64,000 nt of DNA, taken from contig NC_087083.1 of assembly GCF_026151205.1 (NCBI RefSeq), positions 6,426,460 to 6,490,459 on the forward strand, read 5' to 3'. The notes under the pieces were generated by a model, which did not search any database, was not told the DNA's origin, and saw nothing but the letters and a program-made list of their open reading frames with translations. A program made the translations under genes and the position numbers. Source of the stretch: Bolinopsis microptera. Taxonomy: Eukaryota; Ctenophora; Tentaculata; Lobata; Bolinopsidae. Positions 37,611 through 49,501 of this stretch are shown here, one piece after another (positions within the stretch are counted from its first letter, which is position 1; each line of letters opens with the position of its first letter).

Positions 37611-37719
37611 TCACGTTTCACCGTCCGACACGGCCTCTTGAATCTCGCTGGGCACCAGGAGTAATTCACAACATTTCACCTTGTGCTCCGTGCTGTTGTC
37701 TATGGGGTTATGTCGCATC
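37611..37719 (-). CDS. Short-chain collagen gene: candidate terminal exon 1 of the CC-motif set
   Basis: Acceptor TTTCAG (complement of 37720-37725), then one base and 35 codons to TGA. It encodes MRHNPIDNSTEHKVKCCELL and a short unique tail ending DGET. The leading G completes Lys with the AA left by the constant exon at 49502-49580 (phase 2). The KVKCCEL block aligns with the candidates at 38657 and 44169. In dermatopontin-type modules a stretch like this, with an aromatic or basic strand and a Cys pair, closes a disulfide loop opened by the upstream CPxxxAM motif; that comparison is from memory. The stop codon overlaps a perfect TGACGTCA at 37606-37613. Confidence 0.6.
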
Positions 37720-38656
37720 CTGAAATTAAAACACTCGTCAGAGAAGAGATAATTTTAATTGTGAGTTCTGTAAAACAAGGGGATATGGATCATAGAGATC
37801 AGTCGATAACCATACACTTAATTCATATCAACGAGTTCAATACGCTGTGAGTAACACGAAATGAAGGAACATCTTCAAACTACTACTAAATTTCTTGTTG
37901 TACACCCGTTTATGTGAAATGTTCAATTTGGTTTTGTCTCCTGTAGAAATCGGGTAAATGTCAAGTAGGTCAAACAATTAAAGTCACAGCTAAGTGGTTT
38001 GCAATAAAACTACTTTACTACTTTGAGTACATAAAATAATAAAATAACTGTAAGCATATAGATATCATACCAGTCAGTTTGAAGTCTGTACAATCTGTCC
38101 AAAGTAAGCTTATTTATTTGTGTTCGGCCGTCAGTAAAAAATGATCGGGTCAAGAATCAAGAATGTCACCTGATTTGAAAACAGTTGGACTTCTTTGACA
38201 GGCGTGTAGTCAAAAGTCGAAGTTCCGGCTAAATGAACTGCAGTAATTGTCACTGGCAGGCTTAAACAACAAGTCACCTGCCAACTGAACAGTTCACATG
38301 GTTCATAACCAGCGCGCGGGCTTTTTAAACGGCGCGCGCATTGATTTGCGCATGAAAAGACGTAACAGTATTACCGCGTATTCCAGCGAGTTGCTTAATC
38401 AAACCTACAGTTGCAGATCTGTAAGTTAGTCAGTAAAAGTTGGGAACGCTCCAAGAATATACCAATAATTCGGTCAATCTCAATTATCAATCAGTCGTAC
38501 AAAAACCACAAAGGCAGTAAATAGGTAGCCTAACTAGTTCCTTCAAAGTTCTGTCGGTAAAATTATCATACAGCTCCAAGAAAAGCAATTCTAATCTGAT
38601 TATAAAGTGACAAAACTTGACAAAAACAATAAGATTTAATCGCATTAATTTTGCCC

Positions 38657-38801
38657 TTAATTCTTAACCCTGTCACAGTCTTTTTTCTCGTTGATCTTAT
38701 CGATAAGAGCTTCAATGATCCCGTCACTTTGATCGAGAGCAATCAGCTCGCAACATCTTATTCGATACTCCAATTTACCGTCAAGGAAGTCAAGTCTGTA
38801 T
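38657..38801 (-). CDS. Short-chain collagen gene: candidate terminal exon 2 of the CC-motif set
   Basis: Acceptor CTACAG just above 38801, then one base and 47 codons to TAA. It encodes YRLDFLDGKLEYRIRCCELI and a longer charged tail (IDKINEKKDCDRVKN). The Cys pair is at residues 16-17, the same position as in the 37611 exon. The phase again matches the constant exon (AA + A = Lys). Codon choice looks coding, and the plus-strand ORF over the same bases is a shadow. The tail has an extra Cys absent from the other exons. Confidence 0.62.
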
Positions 38802-40223
38802 CTGTAGGTTTGGTAATTGTTACTTTTGTAACAGTTATTGTACGTCAATTTCTGTACAGCGGGGTGAAGCGGAAAGTGCTTATCTCGACTTCTAGCACGT
38901 TCATTTTCTCTATAGCGAGACAGCGAATAAAAAGAAAAATATTGCAGGAATTCACTGTAATCATGTAATACGTTTTAACTTTAGGTATTCTACGGTAATT
39001 ACATTTCTTTAGCTTTGAAAATATTTCACATAACTACAGCCACTAGCCGATGTTTGCAATTCAATACTAAATGAACTGTGTGCTACAAAACGCAATGATC
39101 TCGAGACACGGAAATGATTGTGATTTTAATTACAAATGCTCAAATGACTCCAAAAATACATAAACAAGGCCACTACTTCACTTTACTTAACTTAACTTTA
39201 ATACACGTTTTTATAAAGCAATGAAAAAACCTGCATATTTCTGCTCCCCTTTTATTAGTATCCAGGTAAAATTTATCGAGTATAATATTTTGAATTTTGT
39301 GCCCCGGGATAGCTTAATCAGTCGTGTCTAAGTAGCCCCACTTAAACCGTTATTCAAAGATAGTCTGATAGTGATGTCTGATAAGAGTATGAATTACTGA
39401 ATTGCATTTTAGAGACAATGGTTTAATCGGGAAGAATTATCTCTGATTTCAGTCGAGTCTAGGACTAATCCTGTTACAAAATACTAAATACTCTAAATTC
39501 TGTTCAAGTATTATCTGACACAATTCCAAGTAGTTTCCTTGTGAAATGTTCCCTGAATTGTAGCTAAATCTCGATAAATGTCATCTTATATTATAGCAGT
39601 GGAGTAAAAAAGGTCATCACAGCTACAGGGCTGCGTCATCGTTATTTAGAGGTTAAGAGGGGTCCGATAGGATTCTAATTACGAAGATTAAAACTCGCAG
39701 GTTGCACAGAAATCGCGAAATATCTTGTCCGCATGTCACACGATTCTTTATAGTCTGTAAGCCATGACTCGCGATTAATTAAAATATAAAATTGGCAGTG
39801 AATAGTGATGGAAGAAAACAATCAATTTAGCCTGATCATTAACGCAAAATCTGTGAAATTTTTGTGTCATCACAATAATTTTTATATTTGGCTTCAGTGG
39901 TGACTGGTGGCAGAAAACCTGCTAATATGAATCATCGTGAAAAGACTTGAAAAGTAGCAGTTCACACGGAGTTTTAAACAACAATTCGTGTTAAACATTT
40001 GTGCATGGTACTTAAAGTAGCTGTGAATAAAATGGATTTCCTTGAGCCGTGATTCTATGAAGCAGAGCTGAGAAATATTTAAAACCAGCAGTTCCGAAAC
40101 GGCCGGACCCAGAACGCTGCGTTCATGCTAAAACATCTCGAGTTGATTACTCTAGTGGCAGTTTTAAAGTCTGGAATTTACGAACACCCGAGCTGGATGG
40201 CCAGGACATTAGTCGTGGTACAT

Positions 40224-40325
40224 TTATATCGACACACACTTAACCTTCTCCCAGCTACCGGAATTTCTAACCTCCCGAAACTCCTGTAACTCGTGCTGCA
40301 GTGAGGCTACAGCTTCTAATCATTG
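40224..40325 (-). pseudogene. Possible degenerate copy of the collagen terminal exon
   Basis: The minus strand reads LQHELQEFREVRNSGSWEKV then KCVSI and a TAA stop. The W-x-K-V-K-C end resembles the HKVKCCEL and EYKVHCCEL blocks of the neighbouring terminal exons, but the second Cys is Val and no phase-2 acceptor with a pyrimidine tract is evident. It could be a decayed duplicate or chance. Confidence 0.25.
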
Positions 40326-43300
40326 GCACTGGTATGCTACTTGATTGCAACGCTGGAAATCCCGTATAGAAACATACCAGAATCAATATGATCAATCCCA
40401 GGAGTGCTATATATAGACGCAGAAATTATTAAGCAGTCAAGTGTCTAGTGTCTACGCTATAATATCGACATTATAATGCTGCAGTTGTCATTGCAATTCG
40501 TCCGGGTATGGTAAAATCATTTTAACAGATCCTGATAACCGAAGATGCGTCACTGATATCATCAGCAAACCATCACATACGCTATATTTCAATATCAGGT
40601 GTCCTTAGTCTTACTACGTGTCATACTTGTATCCTTGAGATTAGGTTTAAAATAATGCTTATTCAATAGAATAAGGCAACATAAATCACCACAGCGCGAG
40701 CGGTTACAGCGATGTTGAACATCTGACTCTACCACAGTGGAGGTGGTGGATCATGAGATTTGCATATTTGGTGCGTCACTGCTGGAACCTGCACTGATTG
40801 GTCAATCACTAAAATGTGTAAAATAAATTTGCCCAGGTATTGGATAGTACTTCATTCCACCTTCAGCTTACAAATTCTGGGAAATTTCTGTCCTCAAACA
40901 TTCAGGTATTTTCCGAATATTTTGGGGACTAGAACACCGGCCCTACACAGCAATGTGGAGTATTTCGCCAAAAGAGAAGGCATGCGACACATCAGGCCCT
41001 ACAAAACTTTTACAGATACCTTCCGACATCTATACATCAATATATCCAGCTATTGATCTCCATCAAAAGGGCCAATTGATATCGAATTGATCATTCAATA
41101 TAAAGGGTGGTGACGAAGAGTTAGTACTTAATATGCTTAAATAGATGAGGACGATGAAAGTTGCACGTGCACACAGTTCAATACTCCAAATCACGTGACA
41201 CTAGCTGCCAAAGCCACGTGACAGTGACCCAGGAACAGGAAGTGTGTATCTAAGCCGCGAGAGAAGATCAAAGAGTTGGATACACGTGAGGCGTGGAAGA
41301 ATGGGGCCACGACGACTACTTTTAACTGCCCCAGAATGAAATGCACTTAAAGTGGGGGTCAACGGAAACGTCAAACCATGTTTCAGGTTTCAGTAAACTT
41401 CTGTATCGTCCTGTTTCAGCGTTGTAGCAACTTATCCGGGCCGAGCGAGACGACGCGAGGAGATGAGGTTGATAAATTTGTCACTCGATAACTTGTCGTA
41501 ATCTGTTCCCATTATCAGTAATTTGTCCATATTACATAATTACAACTACTCAGTACTCCCTTTTCACACCACACCCTATTTTTCATCCAACTCTTAGAAC
41601 TCCTATCTCCACCATACCATAGTTCAGTTTAAGTGGACCAATTAAAAATGAAGACCCTTAAAATATTAAGTCGATAAAAATCTAGCCCTAGATTTTAGAT
41701 ATTTAATGTGTTTAATAGCACGGACCATCTGATGCAAATTATTTCCAAATTACGGGCGATTATCTTAAGTGTTTGGATATTAACTTCAGGAAGGATAAAT
41801 ATTGGAAAGTAAATGTTTTATGCAAAGTGTCAGGTAGGCAAATAATGTGATCTTTATTTGTAGGTCTATCACATTCTTTATATCACTTTCTTTATATAGC
41901 ACAATCAAGACACCAATATTGGTTAACGTATAAAAAGCAAAATCTTCTACCAATAGTTTGAAAAACTCGACCTCAACCCAACAGAGATAAAATCGATTCT
42001 TGATCAGTTAAGAATATCTAAATATTGATTTAAGTGTTTATAGATCAGTCGAGTTATTCAAACTTTGTTTAACAATAACACATTGCAACAAACGAGACGT
42101 GTAGGTCCACACAATAGTATACAGCGACACCGCGGTGAACTTACGTCACAAAAATTAATAAGTTATGAAACGAGATCTTTACAAATCCCTGTTTACCATA
42201 ATATTTGTATATAAGTATTCTTTAACATCCTTTATATTTATAACGTGTACAGTTAAAAATAAAAATTCTTTCTCTTGCGACCCAAAAATCATGTTTCCTA
42301 AATTACTGTTTAATTCCGACATTATCCCTGAAAACCATTAACTTCAACAATTAAATTAAATATTGAAGGAGGAATTAAGATCGAATCTTAAACATAAACA
42401 AGGCCATCTCCAATATATACGAAAGATACATCATCAAGCAGGGGTGTACACACAACACCCCTTTACAAGTCAAACTCTCAAACAATCTATCTGGCCGAAA
42501 ACATCTTCTAAATCTAAGCTTTTTGGCTCTAGAACAATCAAGAAATAACGTAAAAATAAAAATGCAAAAATGTAATGTAGCAAAGTTTATATATGAATAA
42601 CCTAAGTAAAAATCATCAGACCCAAGTAGGCCAGCATGTCGAATAGCTGATTTCAAAATAAGATGGAACGTTTTGTACCGACTTCAGCTCTTTAAATCAT
42701 CAAAAGTACTATAAATCTTAATCTTTTCCATCGCTATACGCTAACAATACCACATAATACCATGAAGATTACACGCTCACAGCGCATTGCACGTGCAAAA
42801 ATACTTTTAATGATAAACAGATCGTGCCAATGATGGCATCTTTACAAAATATTTCATGTGGTATTGCTGGAGCCTTGATCGATCTATAATATATAGACCT
42901 TTTGAAATAGCATAGAATTTTACTTATTAAGTTATTTAGTTTATAATATATTATTATGAAGTTGTAAATTTAGGTTCCAAATTCTTAACATCTTTGCAAA
43001 TTGCTGTGTTTTTTTTACAAAAGGAATGATTTTTTGAGGTTTTAATCTACTGCTAGTTTGACTCAAACAAGTTAAGAAAATCTTAGTTCATCATTAAATT
43101 CATTACAAATAAAATAATGAAATTAACCAAGGAACCGAGCTTAGCAGATTGCAAAGATGTCGATTATAGTACCAAACATATCATATTCTAATATAATATT
43201 ATATTCAAGTTATCATATATTAACGATGAGGCAGAGCATGCGCTGCAATACCGTCCAAACTCAACTCATTAAATTAACTACATTAGTTAACCATTTGGTT

Positions 43301-44083
43301 ATTTTCGGAGTTCACTTGACTATGATAGTGTAAAATAATCCATTTATAAGGGTCGTTGAAACGCTACACTTCAGCATTTTTGATATTGAATAACTTTACG
43401 AGCTCTGATAAATCCTCATAAAGCCGAGGAATTATTTTATTAATATATTAAAATTCAGTGCATTTCTAAATTTTTCAGTTCATTGAGGTCACATGTTCAG
43501 AAGTTAACATTTGTTTGTCATTAATTAGTGATAGCGTTTCAACGTCCGGGAAGAATGTGCAGAATTTTCTGGGAAATTGTTAGGAATTTCATAACAAGGG
43601 GCGAATCAAGCAAAATAAATTCAAAACACGTAAAAATAGGTGTCCAATGTAGGTAATAATTAATATGTGTCAGTTCCACAATGGAACGAATTACAAAACT
43701 TCAATTCATGCAAGGTCCGTAATCTGTTTGGCACTGTTTGAGGGACGATATTATAATTGCAGAACGAACGTATTACTAATATAGTTTTTGAACTGTTTCA
43801 TTCTTGTTTGAACGATTCGTCGTTATGATGCCCATAGCGGCAAAGCAAACTTCGCTATTTTGTCCGAAACTAAATAAGTATTTATATACTCAGACTTAGT
43901 AACAACATGAAACGTGCATACTATGGCGAGGAAGTTGTGCGCGCACACGTGCGCTTTCCTCCCCTCTTAAAATCTTTTCATCAGACTAATAAATATATAA
44001 TTCATCGCTGCTTGCAGCCATGAAAGGAGCGTCTTGGAGTTCATTACAATATGTACAGTGTCATCTGACTTTCGCTTTCGTGA

Positions 44084-44137
44084 TGACGTCACGTGATAGT
44101 GATGACGTCACGTGGTTTGACGCAGCTGATGACGTCA
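44084..44137. promoter_or_regulatory. Cluster of three CRE-type palindromes (TGACGTCA)
   Basis: Perfect TGACGTCA at 44084, 44103 and 44130, two of them continuing into CACGTG. They lie just beyond the stop of the 44169-44271 exon. TGACGTCA is the CREB/ATF palindrome. Function here is not shown; further single copies are at 37606 and 47518. Confidence 0.45.
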
Positions 44138-44168
44138 TGTGAGCTGTCATGTGAGGACTATCTCCCTT

Positions 44169-44271
44169 TCAAGGTTCACGTAAGTGAGCTTCAGATGTGG
44201 ATGTTAGAATTAGCTCGCAGCAGTGCACTTTGTACTCAAGTAGGGCGGTATTTCCCACCTGCCTGCGGTGT
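44169..44271 (-). CDS. Short-chain collagen gene: candidate terminal exon 3 of the CC-motif set
   Basis: Acceptor CCTCAG just above 44271, one base, then 33 codons to TGA: HRRQVGNTALLEYKVHCCEL followed by ILTSTSEAHLREP. The Cys pair sits at residues 17-18 and the phase matches the constant exon (AA + A = Lys). It is the nearest of the CC-type exons to the constant part of the gene. On the minus strand the acceptor is preceded, 40 bp upstream, by a long CTGTAA repeat (TTACAG on +), which occupies the place of branch point and pyrimidine tract. Three perfect TGACGTCA palindromes follow the stop at 44084-44137. Confidence 0.6.
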
Positions 44272-44312
44272 CTGAGGAATACTTCCATTAAAACTGTGTG
44301 AAACACTTCTTG

Positions 44313-44573
44313 TTACAGTTACAGTTACAGTTACAGTTACAGTTACAGTTACAGTTACAGTTACAGTTACAGTTACAGTTACAGTTACAGTTACAGTTAC
44401 AGTTACAGTTACAGTTACAGTTACAGTTACAGTTACAGTTTGAACTACAGTTACAGTTGACTAAGTTACAGTTACAGTTACAGTTACAGTTACAGTTACA
44501 GTTACAGTTACAGTTACAGTTACAGTTACAGTTACAGTTACAGTTACAGTTACAGTTGCAGTTACAGTTACAA
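44313..44573. repeat. (TTACAG)n microsatellite, about 43 copies
   Basis: A hexamer repeat almost without error except for a short interruption (TTTGAACTACAG ... TTGACTAAG) at 44439-44466. It reads CTGTAA on the collagen-coding strand, in the putative intron just upstream of a terminal-exon acceptor. ORFs of alternating Leu-Gln or Thr-Val across it are artefacts. Confidence 0.95.
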
Positions 44574-44577
44574 TAAT

Positions 44578-44632
44578 TAGGGGTACAACAAGTATTGAAT
44601 AATATTCAATACTTTTGTTGTACGTACCCCTA
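44578..44632. repeat. Near-perfect hairpin next to the TTACAG array
   Basis: TAGGGGTACAACAAGTATTG is followed by its reverse complement with three small bulges, around a tiny AATA/TATT loop. The stem is about 25 bp. It directly abuts the TTACAG array and is followed by three copies of a 16-bp AACTTAATGATAAC-type repeat (about 44678-44725). Confidence 0.8.
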
Positions 44633-45944
44633 AATATATTCAATGAATATGGGATAGAACTGGACAAAAAAAGGCTTAACAACTTAATGATAACAACTTA
44701 ACGATAACAACTTAATGATAACAATAACAATGACATTAATATTTAATTAAGCCTTTAATCACTCCCTAAGAGTGTTGGCATAACAATAACATTGTCAAAA
44801 CGGTATAAACGTGCAGATAATATTATTACATTATGCAAATAACATTGCAGGGCAGCTTTATAGTTGATATTGAAATGTTGATAGTATGAGGTGTTTATTT
44901 TTGACATGATCATCATAGCAGCAGACATTACGGCACGTGAAATCAAATCTAATTTTGCAAAAATGAAAATTTGGGTGTTATTGACCACAGCTCTATCTGT
45001 TAAAGACCGGGTGCACTATTTCATCTTTTAAAATCTTTTAAAAGATTTTAAAAGATTTTTCGGGAAATAAATCTCTAATTTCAATGTTATGCACTTCGGC
45101 AGATCTGATGACAAAAGAGTAATTGTAAATTATGGAGGTAAATCCAAAACTAGGTCCACAAACGCCAGTCCGAAACATACATTACTGCAGGAGAGACCTG
45201 ATTAAGTACTGAAGGAGGCGGGAAAAAATCGCACAATTACTGTGACATATGATTACTTGACCGGTAGGGTGTTTACTAGGGTGAAATTGCAATTCTATTC
45301 GATCAACCGGCAAACTTAGGTCCGTCAACCGGTCAGTATTTCGGAGGACAGTAAGTATTGCGGAGGAGGGACGTTGGAAGAAAATTCTTGATTGAACGGG
45401 GGACAAACAAGATACGATTTCGGACTTTGGTGCCGGGCAGTTGACACATGAATGAGGGTCATTACGTTTTACAGTCGGAGGAATGTTGGATTCAGACCTG
45501 AATTCTCATTCATGAAGACGGGAAATTTGATGCACGTTCGTGAGATTTTTTTTGCGGGAAAATAATGATGTCGGAACAATGGCTTATAGTTGAATTTACT
45601 GAGTTGCATAGCGTGGTGTTAATACTCTAACGTGATTGGCGGATGTAGGACAGTATTGGAGCTGTGATTTGTGGATGATAATCACGTGGGTGTCACGTGA
45701 CCCGAGTGAGCGTGACGCAGGGCTCCTCACAACACGGGAGAAGAAACAACTACCAGTAATTACAGCTCTGTCACTAACATGCAGCCGCGCAGGCACTTCA
45801 CCACCATGTCGCTCCTTCTTAGGAATTTAGTTCAAATTGCATATTCATCAAGTTCGTGAGTGTGGTGGTGAAAATACCGCATCCTTACCTCAACATTCTC
45901 TGAACCTCGTGCCAGTGGAATTATGCACCAGACTGGGATAGTCT

Positions 45945-46060
45945 AGAGCCAATGAGTGCTGCTGATTTTGATCACGTGACAATGAGAGCCAATGGGAGCC
46001 GCTGATTTTGATCACGTGACAATGAGAGCCAATGAGTGCTGCTGATTTTGATCACGTGAC
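45945..46060. repeat. Three tandem 40/41-bp units with E-box
   Basis: Units begin GAGCCAATGAGTGCTGCTGA and each ends with ATCACGTGAC, giving three evenly spaced CACGTG E-boxes and three CCAAT motifs. It could be regulatory, or simply a minisatellite. Confidence 0.85.
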
Positions 46061-46244
46061 TTGATATTTTGCCGCGTGGGCTGAGAGCACTAAGGACCAA
46101 TGGGGCACGTGGTGAAGTAGGAATTGAATGAGATTAATTTTGTTAATTAGATTATCATTCTGATGCAGTTGTTTCCAGCAGATTACAATGGTCACAATGC
46201 TCCACGACATGCTTCACAGCGCTGTTATTATTATTATATTATAA

Positions 46245-46455
46245 TCAGGTATTAAAAAAACAATCTAATAACACAACATTGTCTAGACGGTCAGGTATTA
46301 TTTGGATATTGGCTGACACAAGAAGAACAATATGAAAAAAGCTGCAGTACGCCACACGGCTCTGAAGGTTAGTGTGATCTCGTGGCGTCTCGAGAACGCA
46401 TGGTATGCCGTGATATAAAATACGTCGGTCACCAGCCAAGATGGACATTTGAATA
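46245..46455 (-). CDS. Possible additional terminal exon of the collagen gene
   Basis: Acceptor ACCACAG just above 46455, one base, then 70 codons to TGA, in the same phase 2 as the CC-type exons (AA + T = Asn). It reads IQMSILAGDRRILYHG, then PRDHTNLQSRVAYCSF and a hydrophobic tail. LAGxRRxxYH followed by a D-x-x-x-L-x-x-R-V-x-Y-C strand is reminiscent of dermatopontin-type repeats, but the double Cys is replaced by Tyr-Cys and the length differs. Plausible but unproven; it may be a chance ORF. Confidence 0.3.
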
Positions 46456-49400
46456 CTGTGGTAAAATTTCGAAGTGACAGGCACTTTATGTACGAAAGAT
46501 CTTGTGATTAATTTAGGGAGACTAAACACTATTCCCACTACCGAAACTTGGCCGAAAATTAAAGATCTGCAGCATATTTTTAGAAAAAAACGTACGAAGT
46601 TTCTTTACAGTCGTATTTTTAGCAGTTGTATTTTTAGAAATCGATTGAAATTTAAACTATAAGGTATTTAATTTAAACGGCATCGGTTTAGAGTTCCTTC
46701 AGTTCAAATAAATCACGAGGCTCGAATTTATAGAGTCAAACCAGAGTTTATAATGTATGAGTGGAGCGGACTGTTGTCTTTCTGGGGCCAGACTCACAAT
46801 AGCCTGATCTCTGGTATGCAATATTGGGAATATTCATTACTCATTTTGTTTTATATCTGGGTGGGATCTTCATTCTTCAATGACAATGGAATGTAGGCTA
46901 TGCCAATTAGCGAAAGTTTAGGGGCTGCATTTTTGAGCTCTTTTTTATCTTTAACCCACAGGCTGTAAGGTATGCTAGTTTTTGAAGCCCTTGCTTTTCC
47001 ACAGAAATCCCTGCTACATAATTCGGAGAGGCTGTCGAGCTCTGGGCCCATGTTAAGGCTCTGGGCCCATGTTGAAGCTCTGGGCTTGAAAGGAGGCTGT
47101 ATAAGTTCAGAACACAATAAGTTTTACGATCGACATTTAAACAATAAACGAATATATTTCAGTGCTAGGGCTGAAAGAGGTGAAGGTAAAACTGAAATTT
47201 ACATGAAGTTACAGGTTTCTAAATGAATATCTGGTTATTAGCTCAGACTGAAACAATAAGGACAATGTTTACATCGATAACCATATAGGTTAATAGTAAT
47301 ACAGAATAAACAATGAGATACTTTAACTTAAAAGACATTTTAAGGGCATAAGTGTAATTCCTAGTGAGACAAAATAAAGACATTGACATTTAACATTTAA
47401 AGTAAACAGTTTACAGTTTCACACAGTTAAAACGGAAGATTCTTTTTTCAGACCCGCAAACAGAGTCTCAAAATTGAGGCTGAGTATGCCCTTGAGAGTA
47501 ACGCGTGTGCCATCACGTGACGTCATCATTGCGTCATCACTATCAGCTTGGTCATGTGACTGCATCACACATAAGCTAGGTTATCAGTTTAACACATAAG
47601 TAACCCCTGAACCCAGAATATATCAAGAGAAGAAGGCTTTTAGAGGCAAAGAAATTTCATCTAAAAAGATAGAGGTCCCCAACATGAGACCGCTGCTCCT
47701 CTCATCCCAACCAATATCCAAATAATAGAGATACTATCAAGATAGTATCCAAGTTCCACAGACGAATAACTCAGAAGAACACACGTTAGTTTACAAGACG
47801 ATCTTAAGATCATTTGAAATAGTTTATTTAAACATGCAGTTCATGCAGCAATATGACATCATAATTTACTTTAAATACCAGTATTTACAACTTAACAGGT
47901 TACAGCATATCTTAACGCCACACATTTATTATTTTTACATAATATCTTAACCAATGTAAGTATCGTTTATTCTCGCGGGAAGTAATCTAAACTTACTCTT
48001 ACCAGTCAGACGTTTATTGTTTAGCGTTTGGGAAGTAATGGGTCTTGGGACCTAGATCCGTAATCGAGTAAAGACTAAGAAGAGGGTTTACGCTCATTAT
48101 AAAATAGTCAAGTCACGGGTTAAGCGTTCATTGTAAGGAATATCTCCAACTGGGCGAAACTACACCGACTAACAGATGACAGATGCCCTAAGTATTCTTG
48201 TGGGAGGATTGGAATTCCTGGAATGCCGACCCTTACTAATTGCAGCAAGCTTGCCAGTGTTATCCTTCCGGCAAGCTTCACACGGATACTGAACTGTTGG
48301 TGAACTGTAGACTGTTCACGATCGTATGTTGTCCTGAACTTTGATTGGTCAATTGCAGGTCAGGTGTTTAGTCTCTGTATTCTCATTGGTCAGCTTGAAT
48401 TTGTCTAGCCATAGGTCGTGTAAAACAGTGTTTGTATTAGTAAAATACAGTGTAAACAATGTTGTGTGTAAAATAGCCGCTGTATGGTTTAAAATAGCCG
48501 CTGTATGGTTTAATACCGTCAAGTTGGATTGGGGGGGGGGGGGGGGGGGGCGGTGATAAATCCAATTTACCACACCAGGGATATGCTTAGTTTCCTCCGG
48601 AAAGTTTGACACCTTACAAAAATAGTACCCATCCTCAGAAAAAATGAAGAATAGCCAAGGGTTATCTTCAGATCGCTCAAGTCACTGTTCGTCTACAACT
48701 ATTTGGCAACAATGTATCTGATTTTTTGTTAACTCAATTATCTTTACTATCGCAAGTATACCGGGGGGGGGGGGGGGGGGGAGGGGGGGTGACCCCATCA
48801 CTGCAACGATATGTCAAACAATGTTCTCTTAACTTGGCCAGCCAATTGTCTTATTTCACAGACTGTCAAACTCATTCCGTGTCTGTAAATACACACAACA
48901 AGTAGGTTCTGTCAAACAAATACCATCAGTTCTACATTGAGAATGAGCTGTTGTAACAAAAGTTCATTCGCCACGAAAAACACCGAAAAATCACACAGAC
49001 AACTCGACGGACAAATTCAGTTTTACACCAGACCAACGAATTGACGGACCTAGAATGGTCTGGGCTCGGACTAATACGAGAGTTGCCCCCTAAGCTACTA
49101 GACCACAAATATCGTACAAAGTCTACAAGTTTAGACAGACTAAAGTGCTTCACGTACGATGGTACACGCCCTGTACTCTACAAATTGCCCACAATACTGT
49201 TAGACACGTGTGATGGATTGGAGAAGTCACGCACTTTTACGGTTATCGATGTCTGTTTGGTGCTTGAAACTGATGTTCAATTTGGGCACGTCTAGTTTTA
49301 TAAACAGTAGTGGTTGAAAGTACGGTTAGATCTCTATTGTCTAAGTGCTGAATATCATGCAAATCAGTGTTATAATGCTTCGCGAAGATCGGATCAAAGG

Positions 49401-49501
49401 TGGGGCGGCGGTATTATCACAAAACATACAATCTACACGTGCAAAATGAGTGAAACAATATAGCACGTGCAAAGCAGCTGGAATTTAGGGAAAGTACTTA
49501 C
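46456..49501. other. Intron space with low-complexity tracts
   Basis: Contains a CRE palindrome at 47518-47525, a 21-bp direct duplication (AAAATAGCCGCTGTATGGTT type) at about 48473-48514, poly(G) runs at 48531-48550 and 48763-48789, and an 84-codon plus ORF (49041-49295) with no recognised domain. Confidence 0.45.
48531..48789. repeat. Two poly(G) tracts (20 G; and 18-19 G + A + 7 G)
   Basis: Runs at 48531-48550 and 48763-48789. They have strong G-quadruplex potential on the plus strand; in the minus-strand collagen transcript they would read as C runs. Lengths are uncertain. Confidence 0.9.

Larger units (their letters stand above)
38802..44168. other. Putative intron space between collagen terminal exons
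   Basis: Mostly AT-rich and unique. It holds a possible further CC-type relic at 40224-40325 and small unrelated ORFs (for example, 40760-41056 plus and 42375-42656 minus) without recognisable domains. Confidence 0.4.

Noticed and set aside
38651-38968. 105-codon plus ORF with a hydrophobic segment
   Set aside because: Shadow of the minus-strand collagen terminal exon at 38657-38801, which has a better acceptor, phase and homology case.
44093-44275. 60-codon plus ORF
   Set aside because: Shadow of the minus-strand terminal exon at 44169-44271 and the CRE cluster.
44298-44682. Leu-Gln and Thr-Val repeat ORFs
   Set aside because: Direct translation of the TTACAG hexamer; no start context or partner exons.
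47451-47520. Possible plus-strand exon after TTTTTTCAG ending at a TGA
   Set aside because: A good pyrimidine tract and 22 open codons, but no homology and no upstream exon.
49041-49295. 84-codon plus ORF with coding-like composition
   Set aside because: No ATG (it opens with TTG), no known domain, and it lies in intron space of the collagen gene; possibly an old transposon remnant but unsupported.
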